64,000 bases of DNA from Prorocentrum cordatum (GCA_963575745.1 CAUYUJ010000869.1:467053-531052); one strand, 5' to 3'; positions 44,777-60,322 are shown, counted from the first letter of the stretch. The notes: generated from the letters alone by a model not told the origin. Numbers and translations: made by a program.

Positions 44777-44798
44777 TCCGTAGCCATTTTGGCTCAAG
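44777..44798 (+). other. Dinoflagellate spliced-leader sequence, perfect 22-nt relic
   Basis: The 22 bases read T-CCGTAGCCATTTTGGCTCAA-G, identical to the published dinoflagellate mRNA spliced leader. The next bases are GCGGCC, not a GT donor, so this is not an SL RNA gene. It is a genomic copy of a trans-spliced mRNA 5' end. The LINE-derived frame follows about 140 bp downstream. It is the strongest single marker of the taxon. Confidence 0.95.
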
Positions 44799-48740
<3,942 letters not shown>

Positions 48741-48925
48741 TTTGGGCGATATGTAATTGTGGTTCAAGCATTGTCGTGATCATCTGGAACCGTACCTTTC
48801 TCCCTCGTTTCACGTTCGGCATCTTACCAAGCACGAGACAGCAGGGCAGTCCAAGCAGCAACTTCCGCGGAGCTCGACTACCTCGTGGGCCAAGTTGCTC
48901 GACCCAGGTTGGGCACCCAGACTCA

Positions 48926-49747
48926 ATGCCAGGCGACGACGGCTTGACGGAGAAACCAAAGTCGTGGCTCCTTCGAGCTCGCAGTCAGAGCTTCGCGGAA
49001 ACGGGCAAAGACAAGAAGAAGGCACGGATCGACGGGGAGGCAGAGGACGAAGATATGGACGACGAGACGACCATCCTGCTGATGAAGAATATCATCGTTC
49101 AGCTGGAGGCCCGAGTACGGCTTCTGGAGCACGAGGCGATGACGACAGTAATATTGGACAGGGCTCATCAGGCAGTAGTGGACGTCAACAAATCGTACGC
49201 GGAGTACGCCAAGGAAAGGAAGAAATATCCATCGGTCAATCTTGGTTCGCCAGCTTGCCAAGCAATCTACGCGGTTCTGAACGCCTTAAGCAGTTGGCAG
49301 TACAAGGACGCTTCGGCGATGATATCGCGGCTCAAGTTCGCGGCCCTTCGCATCAGCAAGATGTTGGAGCAAGCAAGCCCAGATCTCACAGGACAGTGGG
49401 TTCGAGAAACACCAGTCTTCCCGTGCTTCGACCAACCCAACAAGCCGAAGAAGTCGCGCCTTTTGGTCAGCTTGCGCGGGTCAACACTGGTGCCCGACGA
49501 CGAGGGCACAGCGACAGAGCTTCTCAAAGCCCTCAGCGAACCCGACAGCCAGGTGCACCAGCAGACGCCGCTGGAGATGCCGATGAGTTTCTACACGTTG
49601 AAGGGCAAGGTGATGGGAATTGAAGCAATAGTGTCTGAACTTATCAGAGCAGCTGGTGGAAGTGTCACATCTAGCCGCGCACCTCGTGGCAACATGGCCC
49701 GCAAACTGATGAAGCACTGGTTCTGTATGGTGGAATGGTTTTTCTGA
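48926..49747 (+). CDS. Coiled-coil protein, LINE ORF1-like or last ORF of the element
   Basis: ATG at 48926 opens MPGDDGLTEKPKSWLLRARS. A Lys-rich and then acidic segment leads to a predicted coiled coil (LMKNIIVQLEARVRLLEHEA), then SYAEYAKERKKYPSVNLGSP and LSSWQYKDASAMISRLKFAA, to a stop at 49745-49747. The 273-residue frame is intact, with mixed composition. Its place directly after the decayed reverse transcriptase suggests a nucleic-acid-binding protein of the same or an adjacent retroelement. Coiled-coil ORF1 proteins normally precede the reverse transcriptase, so either the order is unusual or this is the start of another element. Confidence 0.55.
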   Translation: MPGDDGLTEKPKSWLLRARSQSFAETGKDKKKARIDGEAEDEDMDDETTILLMKNIIVQLEARVRLLEHEAMTTVILDRAHQAVVDVNKSYAEYAKERKKYPSVNLGSPACQAIYAVLNALSSWQYKDASAMISRLKFAALRISKMLEQASPDLTGQWVRETPVFPCFDQPNKPKKSRLLVSLRGSTLVPDDEGTATELLKALSEPDSQVHQQTPLEMPMSFYTLKGKVMGIEAIVSELIRAAGGSVTSSRAPRGNMARKLMKHWFCMVEWFF

Positions 49748-50469
49748 GCTGGAGTGGATTGTCTCTATTCCAACGTGGCTTCCGCCAACGACGTCCGTGT
49801 GAGTTGCTCCCTGGTTAGGTCTCGCCTTTGTCCTGGGCTCCTGGGACCTCTCCCAGGCCGAGGCCTAACGGCCGAGGCCCACGGGAGGGAAATCTGGATT
49901 TCTGAGGTGCGGAGTCTGCGACTCCATCCGAGTGTACCTGCTCGGCGCCGCCACTGTTGCAACGCGCTTTCGGAGCGCTGTGTCCGTCCCATGGGGGGGG
50001 GCCAGGTGGCCCATCGGCGGCTGGGTGGCGGTAGTCGGGCATGTGTTAGGGCTCGTGAGATCGCTTGTCTCCCAGGAGCCCGTCTCAGCCTAATTAATAG
50101 CGGTGGATATATTGGTCTTGTCCTTGCTGGATCGGACCTGCCACTGCTGCCGTTCTACGTCTCCCTCGACTACTTTAGGCTCCGCCGCTCTGCCCCCCCG
50201 CTCAGCCGATCGTAATGATGTGTCGGTGCACGAGAGGGATGAGATAAGCGACAGGCTTAACCCCGCCCCGATTTTGTGCCCTGCCCGTTGAGTTCAACGG
50301 CCAGGCCCCCGCGCAGGCAACTAAGTGTTGCATCTGCCAGCGCGCGTGGCTCTCCGAGCTAGCGAGATGAAGGGGGTACAGATAAGTTGTATCCCCCCCC
50401 AGGTTCTGCGAAGATGAGAGTGATAAGACATTGAACTGAATGGGCGAGCTCCAGCTCTCTCTCCTCCTG
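49748..50469. other. No gene recognised
   Basis: Unique-looking sequence with a small GGCCGAGGCCTAACGGCCGAGGCC inverted repeat near 49857-49880 and a G run near 49994. Frames on both strands lack motifs. Confidence 0.45.
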
Positions 50470-51100
50470 ATCTTCCTCCTCCTCCTCCTGCAGCGTGTTC
50501 CGGAAGGCTCCCGCCGGAACATGCTGTGCACAAGTGCTGTCACTGCTCCCGCCACCGTGCCCTGGGTGGCCTCATGGGTGTTGGTTTGGATCCCGTGGTT
50601 GGCCTGTCGGGGACGTCGTGAAGGCAGTTTCGCAGCTTCTCGGTAGCCGTTTTGGGACCGTTGTGGGGCCTCCTCGGGGCTGTTTTGTAGCCTCTTTAAG
50701 CCTCGTTTGGGCCTCCTGGGTGCCTGTTGGGGACCTCCTGGGGCCTCTTGGGGGCTCCTTGGGGCCTCCTGGGGCACTCTTCAAGCCGGAGGGTCGAATT
50801 TTGGAGTCGTGGTCCCCCTCTTGGGCGCATCTTGGGGCCGTCTTGGGGCTCTGTTGTGCGGTCTTGGGCGACTCTGGGGCCCTCTTGGGGCCCTCTTGAG
50901 CCGTCTTGGGGCGCTCTTGGGGGCCTATTGAGCCGTCTTGGAACGTCGGACAGAAGGCTGGAAGGCCCAAATCCTTCGAAAACCTAGATAAAATTAACGG
51001 TTTCGGCCTCTTGAAGCGCTCTGTTGAAGCGTCGTGGAGGAGTGCCTTGGGGGGCCTCTCGGGCCGTCTTGGGCCTATCTTGGGCGTCCTGGAGCGGTCT
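50470..51100 (+). repeat. Dispersed TTGGGGCC module with CGTGTTCCGGAAGGC head, copy 1
   Basis: Nearly identical to 56560-57215 from the CTCCTCCTGCAGCGTGTTCC head through the 12-15-bp TTGGGGCCCTC units and an AT-richer core (CGGACAGAAGGCTGGAAGGC). They part after GGAGCGGTCTTTCG. An ATG-like frame through the head is compositionally odd, and I do not call a gene. Confidence 0.92.
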
Positions 51101-51424
51101 TTCGTCCGGAACGCGCTTGGGCAAGCGCTGGGTTTGGGGAAGGCGAGTGGGAACCGTTCAGGCAGTTTGGGATGCTCGGGGCAAGAGGCGGAAGCCATCC
51201 TCATAAGACATGCAGTCTTCCTGGAGTCCGCCGGAACGCCTGGAATGATCACGCGCTGCGGTTTCCCATGCCAACGTCCTCGGACGTGGGCGCCCTGCCA
51301 CGAGCGCGTTCCGGGAAGATGCTCCCAGAACGCGCTGAAAAGATCTCGAGGCTCCCAGATGGCCTCCAAGAGACCCCAAGAAGTCTGATAGGTATCACGG
51401 TACGGCCCGAAGAGGCCAAAGTCG

Positions 51425-51800
51425 TATATGTTCAATGGTCTTTTCAATGTTTTTGGCTTCTCGCGTTTTCCAGCTTCCAACGGTCCAAGAGCGCCGAAGA
51501 GCCTCCCAAGACTGGCCCAAGACCACCCAAGAGACCCTCAGGACGGCCCCAAGACAGGCCAAGAAGGCTCCAAGACTGCCGAAGAGGCGCCCAGCACAGC
51601 CCCAGACCACCCCAGAACAGGCCCAAGATGGGCCCAAGAGCGGGAGCAGGAGGCTTCCAGAGACCTCCGAGAAGCCTCCCGGACCCCCCAGAGGCCCCCA
51701 ACACACCCCCCATCCTTGAGAGGCCCCGAGGCTCCAAGAACAGCCCAAGAGAGCTGCGAGAGCCGTCCCGAGAGAGCCCAAAGAGAGTAAAATCGCTGAT
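51425..51800 (-). repeat. TTGGGGCC module in inverted orientation
   Basis: CCCAAGAC/GGCCCCAAGA units are the reverse complement of the neighbouring module at 50640-51100, including the AT-rich core (51430-51480, TTTTGGCTTCTCGCGTTTTCC). The two therefore form a large imperfect inverted repeat around about 51120-51420. Confidence 0.85.
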
Positions 51801-51902
51801 TTCCATTAGTTTTTCCTATGTTTTTCGCCTTCTCACGTTTTCCCCCGTCCAGCCCTCAAAGATCGAGGATTTGGGGGAAAAAAAGAATTCCAATAATTCT
51901 TT

Positions 51903-52790
51903 TCATCAAAGTAGAACTCCTACTCGGGGGTTCTACATATCCCCTGACATCTGGCCGGTACCGCGCCTCCCGGCTTCTTAACGTTGTCGCGGAGTCTCCG
52001 AAGGCCCCAAGGAATCCGGGAATTGTGGATTTGGGTGAGATGCTCATCCATTCAGGACTGAGGACAGTATGCCTGGGCCCGGGCATACTGTCCAGGCCAT
52101 CCTGAGCGCGCGCTCAGGTTCTGACCCAGGCCGGAGGGGCGCTGGACGATCTTGGACAACGCTATCAAGCACAGGCGCGCGACGGCATCTGAGAAGCTTC
52201 TGGGGTGTTCCGCATGCTTCGTCAACTGGCTGTTGGAGGCACCTCTTGGGTGCTTCTTGGGGGGGCATCTGAGGGTCCCTTGGGGGCATCGGTTCTGCAA
52301 TCTGAAGCCGTCATTGGCCGTCTTGGCTGCGTGGAGGCCCGACTTGAGGCCACCTGCGGCCAGATTGACGCAATCCGAAAGCCTCCCAGGGGTCTCCTGG
52401 AAGCAGTTTTGACGCATCGAGGGCACTCTTCGGCTATTTTAAAGCCTCTTGGACGTCTCCTAGGGGCCTTTTAGGCCCTCGGGGAGCTTTGGGGGTCCTC
52501 GTCGAACCACTTGGGGGCCTCTTGCGGCCTCCTGTGGGCCTTTTGGGGGGAACGCTCTGCTGTTGGGTCGCGTTCCCCTTCTTGGGGCTCCCTTGGGGCT
52601 CGTGGGGCCCTCTCGGGTCGTCTTGGGCGCCTCAAGCACCGTCTTGGGGCCCTCGCGGGCCGTCTTGGGGCCCTCTTGGAGGCCTCTTCCTCTATATGGG
52701 AGCGGTATTGGAAGCCTCTTGGGCCGTCTTGGAGCATCGGGATGCCAAAAGGCCGAAAAAAATAAAACCCGTCAAAGCCCAATCGTAAAA
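51903..52790 (+). repeat. 880-bp dispersed module, copy 2
   Basis: Same orientation and near-identical to 3642-4520, 48 kb away. The copies separate just after the shared GTCAAAGC/CAATCGTA segment, where this one runs directly into the module at 52791. Confidence 0.93.
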
Positions 52791-53050
52791 CAATGAGTTG
52801 TGCCTCTTGGGGCCACCTTGGGAGATCTCTTGGAACCTCGTCGGTCCTCTTGGGAGCTTCTTGGGGGCCTCTTGGATCCGATTGGGGGCCTCTTGGGACT
52901 TCCAGAGAACCTCTCGGGGTAGAAAGCTCGGATTCTCGGTTCGTGTTTCCCTTCTCGGGCCTCTCTTAGTGCCGTCTTTGGGCTCTCTCGGGCCGTCTTG
53001 GGCGCCTCAGGCACCGCCTTGGGGTCCTCGTGGGCCGCCCAGGGCCCTTT
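52791..53050 (+). repeat. TTGGGGCC module, partner of 44432-44700
   Basis: Begins CAATGAGTTGTGCCTCTTGG at the exact point where similarity to 3642-4520 ends. The 51903-53050 block therefore carries in one piece two modules that are separate elsewhere in the window. It ends at GCCCAGGGCCC, after which TTTTCTTCTGCGGAATAG is new sequence. Confidence 0.9.
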
Positions 53051-53798
53051 TCTTCTGCGGAATAGGGGCTTCCGCTCGAGCACGGGTTCGAGATGCACGC
53101 CTCACAGCTGGGCGCCAGGAACCTGCGGCGGCTCTCGTGGACGGACCGCATTACAGACATGCTGGGGGATAGGACCCACGCAGCAGCCTCAAAACGGTGG
53201 CTTGAATGGCAACCAGATGCTGCCGGACAGCCACTGAAAGTGGTGAAAAGTGGCACAAGCCAAGCACAGAAGTCTCAGAAGCTCTGTAAAACAGACAATT
53301 TGAGAGTAGTGCTGATCGGCGCGACCCTTCACAGAAGTCTCAGAAACGCTGGACAACGGACAGCCATTGAAAATGGTGCACATTGGCGCGAGCCGCGCAC
53401 AGAAGTATCATAAGCTCTGTACAACAGAGAGCCGCTGACAGTACAGTAGTGCGAATTGGTCGAGCCCAGCACAGAAGTTTCAGAACCTACTGTCGTTCCT
53501 TCTTCCGATTCCTAGTAAAAAGTTGGACGGCCCATTTGCACAAAAGTGGTAAAAAGTTGGTAAACTGTTCCTGGTAAAGTTTGTAAAACAGTGAATGAAA
53601 AATTGGTATTAAGTGGACTGGTTCCGATTCCTGGAAAAAATGGTACAAAGATTCATGAACCTCTCGCCGACGGCGAAATCGTGCCCCTCAGCCCGAAAAG
53701 CGAGGAAGATGGGGAACCGGACGAAACGGGACGGTCGGAACAAAATGGCTGGCAAGGATGCTAGCTCGATTCGGCGAGCTAAGCACCGCTCGTGATCT
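53051..53798. other. Short minisatellite and unique spacer
   Basis: About four units of roughly 65-73 bp marked by CACAGAAGT (near 53264, 53333, 53398 and 53471) lie between 53180 and 53480. The flanks are unique. A plus-strand frame from 53093 (MHASQLGARNLRRLSWTDRI) is partly built from this repeat and is not called as a gene. Confidence 0.6.
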
Positions 53799-56442
53799 TC
53801 ACTCGGTCACAGGCACGTACCCCTCCGCAGCCCTCTCGGCCAGGCGCGCGAACGCGAAGGGGATGCAGGCGGCCGGGCAGGCGAGCCCGAGCAGCGCGAG
53901 GCCGAAGTCGCCGACGTGCTTCGCAGTCCACGCGCACGAGCAGATAGACACGACTGCAAGATCCCAGAAGATCGAGGCAGTTGCCGGAGACACCAATGGG
54001 CTGCCGTCTTGCTGCCACAGAGCGTTGGCCCAGAAAGCAGCGCACACCAACATCTTGATAGTGCCAAGGGCCTGAAGGCTTGTGGGTACACATGTTGTGG
54101 CAAATCGGTCGTAGATGAGAGGCACAACTGCTGTGAGAACATAGCACCAGATAGTGGCGCCAGCTACGCTGCGTGTGCCCAGCAGCACAAACGTTCCAAT
54201 ACCTCCAATGGTGAGTGTGGAGGTCAACACCATCCTATCATCGGCAGGAGGTTTCTGTGGCTACTGGCATAGCGCGCACTGCAGTGGAAACGAAAATGCG
54301 ACGGCAAATGTCAGACCAAGATAGTGGAACAGCAAGCGTGTCGGAAGGTTGCCCATTGTTGCGCGGCAATTTGTGATAACGATCGGACCACAGGACAGGA
54401 CAGGACAGGATGCAGCGCTGCGGTTGGTCCCGCGCCCGTGCCCCTTGAGGGCGGTCGGGCTCGCCAATCGGCAGAACATAAGCCATGATGTGCATTGGCA
54501 AGGTGGTGAAAATGCTGCACTGCTGGTGTGGTAACGATCGGACCAACAGACAGTAAGAATGACACGCAGGCAGCTGTTGATGTTGAGTTGGCTGTCTGCC
54601 CAAAGATTTTTCTCGACAACACCAGTGATGAGTGACTCCAATCTCAATGACTGCATATCACCACAGCGGGGCTGCGCCGCAGCGTGAGACGGAGTAGCGA
54701 AAGACGGCCGTCAACTCGCCCACGTCGTCCGTGCGCAGAGTAATCAAATGGGCCTTGAAACGAAGCAGCAAGCGATAGTAACGAAGAAACGGGAGGAGGA
54801 GGAGGAGGAGGAGGAGACGAGGAGGAGGAGACGAGGAGGGGAAGAGGACTGACCAGGCCACGAGCCAGTTCCGATGCCTGTGTGCGCACAGCGCCATGGA
54901 CTATGCCACCGCCTCGCACACCAATGAAAACTAAATTACGCAAGAAACGCTCGTCAGCAGGAGGGGCCGTGCCCCACGCAACAAACACCGGGCAGTCTAT
55001 GAGAAGATGGGGCAGAAGAAAATGGCACAGTACCAGGAAAATAAGACCAGTAGAGCAAACAGTATATATTGTGTTCCAGCGTGGCCGCCCAGTGGCACGC
55101 GCGGACCTACCAAAGGCGGCGAGAGAGCAAGCCTAGCGCGGTGGCTGGGGTTGGACGCACGCGGCCGAGCGGCAGTCCGACCCTTGCATTCGATGGGCCC
55201 CACGCCCCCAATTCATTAAACAACGAACAGAACACACGGAGAAGGAGGGCAAGAGAGAGAGAGAGAGAGAGCCAGAGAGGAGACACTGGAACATTGAGCA
55301 TACTGGAATCTCATCGCAACGATGCGGCTCAGAGGCTCGGAGCACGGCTCACAGCTGGCGTCGGCGCTGGTGTAGGCGCTGGCGTTGGTACCGGCGCAAT
55401 CGAAGGCGTTCATGCTGGCGTCGATGATGCTGTCGGTGCTGGCGTAGGCGCCGGTGTCTGTACTGGCGTCGGTGCTGGCGTCGGTGCTGGTGACGGCGTT
55501 GGCGTTGGTGCTGGCGTCGATGATGGCAACGGTCCTGGTGTAGGCGCTGGCGTTGGCGCCACCGTTCGTGCTGGCGACAATGCTGGCGTCTGCGCTGGCG
55601 TTGGCGCCGCCGCCATCGCAGCCGTCCATGCTGGCGTCGGTGCTGGCGTCGTTGCTGATGTAGGCGTCGGGATTAGTGCTGGAGTCGGTGATGACATCGA
55701 TGCTGATGCAGGCACTGGCGTTGGCGCCGGCGCAGGCGCCGGCGTTCGTGTTGGAGTCGGTGCTGGCGTTGGCGCTGGCGTTGGTGCGGGCGCCATCCCA
55801 GGCGTACATGCTGGCATCCGTGCTGGCGGCGGTGCGGCTGTAGGCGTCGGCGTTGACGCTGGCGTCTGCGGTGAGACCGGAGCTGGTGTAGGCGCTGCCG
55901 TTGGTGCCGACGCAGGCGCCGGCGTTCGTGCTGGCGTCGGTGCTGGCGTCGGCGTCTGTGCTGGCGTCGGTGCTGGTGTCGACGCCGATACAGATATACT
56001 GGTAGCTCGGGGAGGAACTGTCGTTCTCGGCGTTGGCATCGATGCTGGAGTCGGTGTTGGCATCGATGCTGTTGAAGATCGTTTTAGGGGGGGGCAGGAT
56101 TTGTCCGCCTCCGTTCGGCCACACGTCTTGACTGAATGCCACACTTATGTCTCGCGCATTCTCTCCATCCCCTCCTCGATGTATGGCCGGTTGGCTGTCT
56201 GCCCAAAGAAGAACTCAAGGACTACCCGACGACCGTAACCCGAATCAAGCAGCACCCATGGCTTCAACAACATGTCACGAATGGGCTGCATCGTCAGGTT
56301 GCACCACCACGTCAGGGCCAGCCCCGCACACGCCAGGCACATAAAGCTTGCGCATGATGTGGGAGCCATTGCCCGAAGCCAGTTAGCCCAGGCGTGGCGC
56401 AAGAAGGACGCTCTCGAGTCCAACAGTCTTGGGCCACAAAGG
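53799..56442 (-). CDS. Nested multi-exon membrane-protein gene with relic SL
   Basis: The first ATG after the relic SL is at 56369, 73 nt downstream. Exon 1 encodes MAPTSCASFMCLACAGLALT and WWCNLTMQPIRDMLLKPWVL and extends through FFFGQTANRPYIEEGMERM (to about 56165). Exon 2 starts at about 54999 after ATAG|AC (CPVFVAWGTAPPADERFLRN, GIVHGAVRTQASELARG). Exon 3 (about 54757-54665) reads AHLITLRTDDVGELTAVFRY. The last exon (about 54265-53799) has several hydrophobic segments (TSTLTIGGIGTFVLLGTRSV, IWCYVLTAVVPLIYDRFAT, MLVCAAFWANAL, ALLGLACPAACIPFAFA) and ends GYVPVTE. It is probably an integral membrane protein with four or five helices. No family is recognised. It lies within MRE11 intron 2 on the same strand, and its own intron 1 holds a GGTGCTGGCGTC array. 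Confidence 0.65.
55340..56075. repeat. GGTGCTGGCGTC minisatellite in intron 1 of the membrane-protein gene
   Basis: The same 12-bp family as at 6860-10230 and in LINE ORF1. The preceding sequence has a short GA dinucleotide tract (55254-55270). A GGA tract lies further down at 54788-54842, in the intron between exons 2 and 3. Confidence 0.93.
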
Positions 56443-56464
56443 CTTGAGCGAAAATGGCTACGGA
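56443..56464 (-). other. Relic spliced leader, 21 of 22 bases
   Basis: The minus strand reads T-CCGTAGCCATTTTCGCTCAA-G, differing from the canonical SL by one base (C for G at position 15). It precedes the ATG of the nested membrane-protein gene by 73 nt, so that gene, or its ancestor, passed through a trans-spliced mRNA. On the other side it abuts the dispersed module beginning GGGCCGCCCAGGGCCC. Confidence 0.88.
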
Positions 56465-57215
56465 GGGCCGCCCAGGGCCCTCTTGGAAGCCTCTTCGGCT
56501 ATCTTGGAGCTGTCTTGGAGGCCTCTTCCTCCTCCTTGTCCCCCTTCTCCTCCTGATCTTCCTCCTCCTCCTCCTCCTGCAGCGTGTTCCGGAAGGCTCC
56601 CGCCGGAACATGCTGTGCACAAGTGCTGTCACTGCTCCCGCCACCGTGCCCTGGGTGGTGGGTCAGAGGCCTCACGGGTGTTGGTTTGGATCTCGTGGTT
56701 GGCCTGTCGGGGACGTCGTGAAGGCAGTTTCGCAGCTTCTCGGTAGCCGTTTTGGGACCGTTGTGGGGCCTCCTCGGGTCTGTCTTGTGGCCTCTTTAGG
56801 CCTCGTTTGGGCCTCCTGGGTGCCTCTTGGGAGCCTCCTGGGGCCTCTTGGGGGCGCCTTGGGGCCTCCTGGGGCACTCTTCAAGCGGGAGGGTCGAATT
56901 TTGGAGTCGTGGTCCCCGTCTTGGGCGCATCTTGGGGCCGTCTTGGGGCTCTGTTGGGCTGTCTTGGGCGACTCTGGGGCCGTCTTGGGGCCCTCTTGGG
57001 CTGTCTTGGGGTGCTTTGGGGGGCTTATTGAGCCATCTTGGAACGTCGGACAGCCGAAAAGGCTGGAAGGCCAAAATCGTTCGAAAACCTGCGTAAAATT
57101 GACGATTTCGGCCTCTTGAAGCGCTCTGGAGAGGCGTCTTGAAGCGTCGTGGAGTGCCTTTGGGGACCTCTCGGGCTGTCTTGGGCCTATCTTGGGCGTC
57201 CCGGAGCGGTCTTTC
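56465..57215 (+). repeat. Dispersed TTGGGGCC module with CGTGTTCCGGAAGGC head, copy 2
   Basis: From about 56560 it repeats 50470-51100. The first part (56465-56520, CCCAGGGCCCTCTTGGAAGC) instead matches the segment ending at 44740. The AT-richer core recurs at 57040-57120. Confidence 0.92.
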
Positions 57216-59570
57216 GGCGACTCGGGGCCCGCTTGGGCCGTCTTGGAGCCTCTGGAGGCCCTCCTGGACTATTTTAGACCTCTCCGGCCGCCCCGTCCTC
57301 CCATGGGGAGTCGGAGGCGGCGGCCTCCGAGGCCCAGGACGTGGAAACCCTTTAAAAACATATGGATTATAGCCGGAGTGCAGTATCCCCAACCAGGGTT
57401 TTTAGACCCATTGCGGTTTCCAAAGTCGATTGCGTGCCCGTCCAGTGCGGGCTGGCATGGCATGTTAAAACATGCCTCCTCCTCCTCCTTCTCCTCCACC
57501 TCCTCCTCCTCCTCCTCCTCCTCCTCCTCCTCCTCTTCATCCCGAACGGCATCTCGGAGTCCAGAGTTGCGAGGATGTCTCCAGCGTAGCGGGCTGGACC
57601 ACCTCGCGCGCGGCATCTCGGACCCCAGAGTTGCGACGATGTCTCGGGCGAAACGTGCCGCGAGGAAGTCTCAGGCGAACCGGGCAGGACCACCTCGAGC
57701 GCAGCGTCTCAGAGCTCCGAGTTGTGGGGGCCTCCTGGGGCCTCCTGGGACCTCCTGGTGACCTCCTGGGGCTTCCTCCTGGGCCTCCTGTGGCCTCCTG
57801 GACCCCACCTGGGGCTTCCTGAAGCCTCTTGGGGCTCCCAGGGGGAGATATCTAACATGTGGCCGTCGGGGCCACAAGAGCAGGAAAAATCAACGAATCG
57901 ACACCGGATGTGTATTAACTTGACACGTTCTGATAGGCGGCCTCCTGGGGTCTCCTGGGAGCCTCCTGGGAATCTCCTGCGGACCCCTGGGGCCTGTCCT
58001 GGGCGTCCTGCGGCCTCCTGAAGCTCTCTGGGGCAGGGGGGATATGTAACATGTGGTCTTCTGGGCCCCCAGGCTGGACCACCTCTTGCGCAGAATCTGA
58101 GAGCTCAGAGTTGCGAGAATGTCTTGTGCGAAACGGGCCGGACCACATTGCGCACGGCATCTCAGAGCTCAGAGTTGCAAGGATGTCTCAGGCGAGATGG
58201 GCCGGACCACCTCGCGCAGGGCATCTCGGAGCCCACAGTTGCGAGGATGTCTCCAGCGTAACGGGCTGGACCACCTCGCGCGCGGCATCTCGGACCCCAG
58301 AGTTGCGACGATGTCTCGGGCGAAACGTGCTGCGAGGAAGTCTCAGGCGAAACGGGCCGGACCACCTCGAGCGCGGCGTCACAAAGCTCCGAGTTGCGGG
58401 TGCCCTGGGACCTCCTGGTGACCTCCTGGGGCTTCCTCCTGGGCCTCTTGTGGCCTCCTGGACCCCACCTGGGGCTTCCTGAAGCCTCTTGGGGCTCCCA
58501 GGGAGGGATATCTAACATGTGGGGGCCACAAGAGCAGGAAAAATCAACGAATCGACACCGGATGTGTATGAAATTGACACGTTCTGATAGGCGGCCTCCT
58601 GGGGCCTCCTGGGAGCCTCCTGGGAATCTCCTGGAGACCCCTGGGGCCTGTCCTGGGCGTCCTGCGGCCTCCTGGTGCCTCCTGGGGCCTCCTGGGGACC
58701 TCCTGGAGCTTCCTCCTGGGCCTCCTGTGGCCTCCTGAACTCCACCTGAGGTTTCCTGAAAACTCTTGGTGCTCCCAGGGGGGATATCTGACCTGTGGCC
58801 GCTTGGGCCCCTCAAAATGGAGGGGGGGCACAAGAGCAGGAAAAATCAACGAATCGACACCAGATGCGTATTAACTTGACACGTTCTGATAGAGGGCCTC
58901 CTGGGGCCTCCTGGGAGCCTCCTGGGAATCTCCTGGGGGCCCCTGGGGCCTGTCCTGGGCGTCCTGCGGCCTCCTGGACCTCTCTGGAGCCTCCTGAGGC
59001 TCGCAGGGTCCCATGGAGGATATGTCACATGTGGTCTTCTGGGCGCCCAGGCTGGACCACCTCTCGCGCAGCATCTGAGAGCTCAGAGTTGCGAGAATGT
59101 CTTGTGCGAAACAGACCACCTTGCGCACGGCATCTCAGAGCTCAGAGTTGCAGGGATGTCTCAGGCGAGACGGGCCAGACCACCTCGCGCAGGGCATCTC
59201 AGAGCTCAGAAGTTCGAGGATGTCTCAGGCGAAACGGGCCGGACCACCTCTCGCGCGGCATCTCCGAAGTCAGAGTTTCGAGGATGTCTCAGGCGAAACG
59301 GGCCGGACCACCTCGCGCAAGGCATCGCAGAGCTCAGAGTTTCGAGGATGTCTCAGGCGAAACGGCCCGGAACACCTCTCGCACGGCACCTCGGGGCTCA
59401 GAGTTTCGAGGATGTCTCAAGCGAAAAGGCCCAGACCACCTCTCGCGCGGCGTCCCGGAGGGCAACTTTTCGAGGATGTCTCAGGCGAAACGGCCAATCC
59501 CGGCCAACTCAGAAACGAGAGTTGTGAGGATGTCTCAAGCGAAACGGCCAAAACCATAAAATTTGTGTGA
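57216..59570 (+). repeat. 64-bp tandem repeat alternating with GGCCTCCTGG arrays, higher-order duplications
   Basis: A 64-bp unit (GAGGATGTCTCAGGCGAAAC, then GGACCACCTCGCG, then CATCTCAGAGCTCAGAGTT) is regular at 59216, 59280, 59344 and 59408, and occurs singly or in pairs from about 57550. Blocks of about 0.4-0.7 kb that join it to GGCCTCCTGGGG arrays and a CAGGAAAAATCAACGAATCG segment are duplicated (57590-58025 and 58265-58670, with a partial third at 58810-58990). A CTC microsatellite lies at 57477-57535. Confidence 0.93.
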
Positions 59571-59689
59571 GGATGTCTCTGCTCCGCGTTCCCTCGGCCG
59601 GAGTTAGTTTCTATCACAACAGCACCCCGTTCAGCAAGCTGTTTGGGGAAAAATGAGCCCCGGTACCCCCATGGAGGGTCGGGGCAGCT

Positions 59690-60290
59690 GTTTTCGGGCA
59701 CCGGGCCTCCTGGGTGCCTCTTGGGGGTCTCCTGGGGCCTCTTGGGGCCCCTTTGGGGCCTCCCGGGGCCTTGTGGAGGCGGGAGGCTCGAATTTGCGGT
59801 TCGCGGTTCCCTTCTTGGGGCCCTCTTGGGGCCGTCTTGGGCCTCTCTTCGCCCGTCTTGGGCGCGTCTTGGGCCGTCTTGGGGCCCTCCAGAGCCGTCT
59901 TGAGCCCCTCTTGGAAGCCTCTTGGGCTGTCTTGGGGCGTCCGCGGGGGGCCTTTGAGCCGTCGTGGAGCGTCGGAAAGCTGAAAAGGCGGGAAAGGCAA
60001 AATGTGCCCAAAACCTTTGTAAAATGAACGATGTGGGCCTCTTGGGGCCCTCTGGGGGGGCCTTTTGGAAGCCTCTTGGAGCGTCTTGGGGGCCTCTTTG
60101 GCCGTCTTGGGCTTATCTTGGGCATCTTGGGGCCCTCTTGGCGCCCACTTGGGCCTCTTGGAGCCTGCTGGGCCACGACAGGCTCTTGGGGCACTCTTGG
60201 GCCGCCTGGGCTACTCCAGGGAGGCTCCAGGCCCCCCCCGTCCCGCCATGGGGGGTCGAGGCACCTGTCCTGGGCCCCCCGGCCTCGCCC
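59690..60290 (+). repeat. Further TTGGGGCC module
   Basis: CTTGGGGCCCTCTTGGGGCC units surround an AT-richer core at 59960-60040 (GTCGGAAAGCTGAAAAGGC) homologous to the cores at 4484, 50943, 52735 and 57040. It ends at an AT dinucleotide run (60297-60322). Confidence 0.88.
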
Positions 60291-60295
60291 CCAGG

Positions 60296-60322
<27 letters not shown>

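Noticed and set aside
44777-44798. A functional spliced-leader RNA gene
   Set aside because: The bases after the 22-nt leader are GCGGCC, with no GT donor, no intron-like domain and no tandem 5S or SL array; it is a retroposed mRNA 5' end.
49754-50215. Open frame downstream of the coiled-coil ORF
   Set aside because: No motif, biased toward Arg/Ser/Leu, and not continued by any splice partner.
50470-52790. Plus-strand frames such as MGLLGACWGPPGASWG and minus-strand Pro/Lys/Arg-rich frames
   Set aside because: They follow TTGGGGCC repeat periodicity, occur in every module copy with frame changes, and have no start or splice consistency.
53093-53413. Small plus-strand protein starting MHASQLGARNLRRL
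   Set aside because: About half of it is built from a 65-73-bp tandem repeat, and no splice or homology support was seen.
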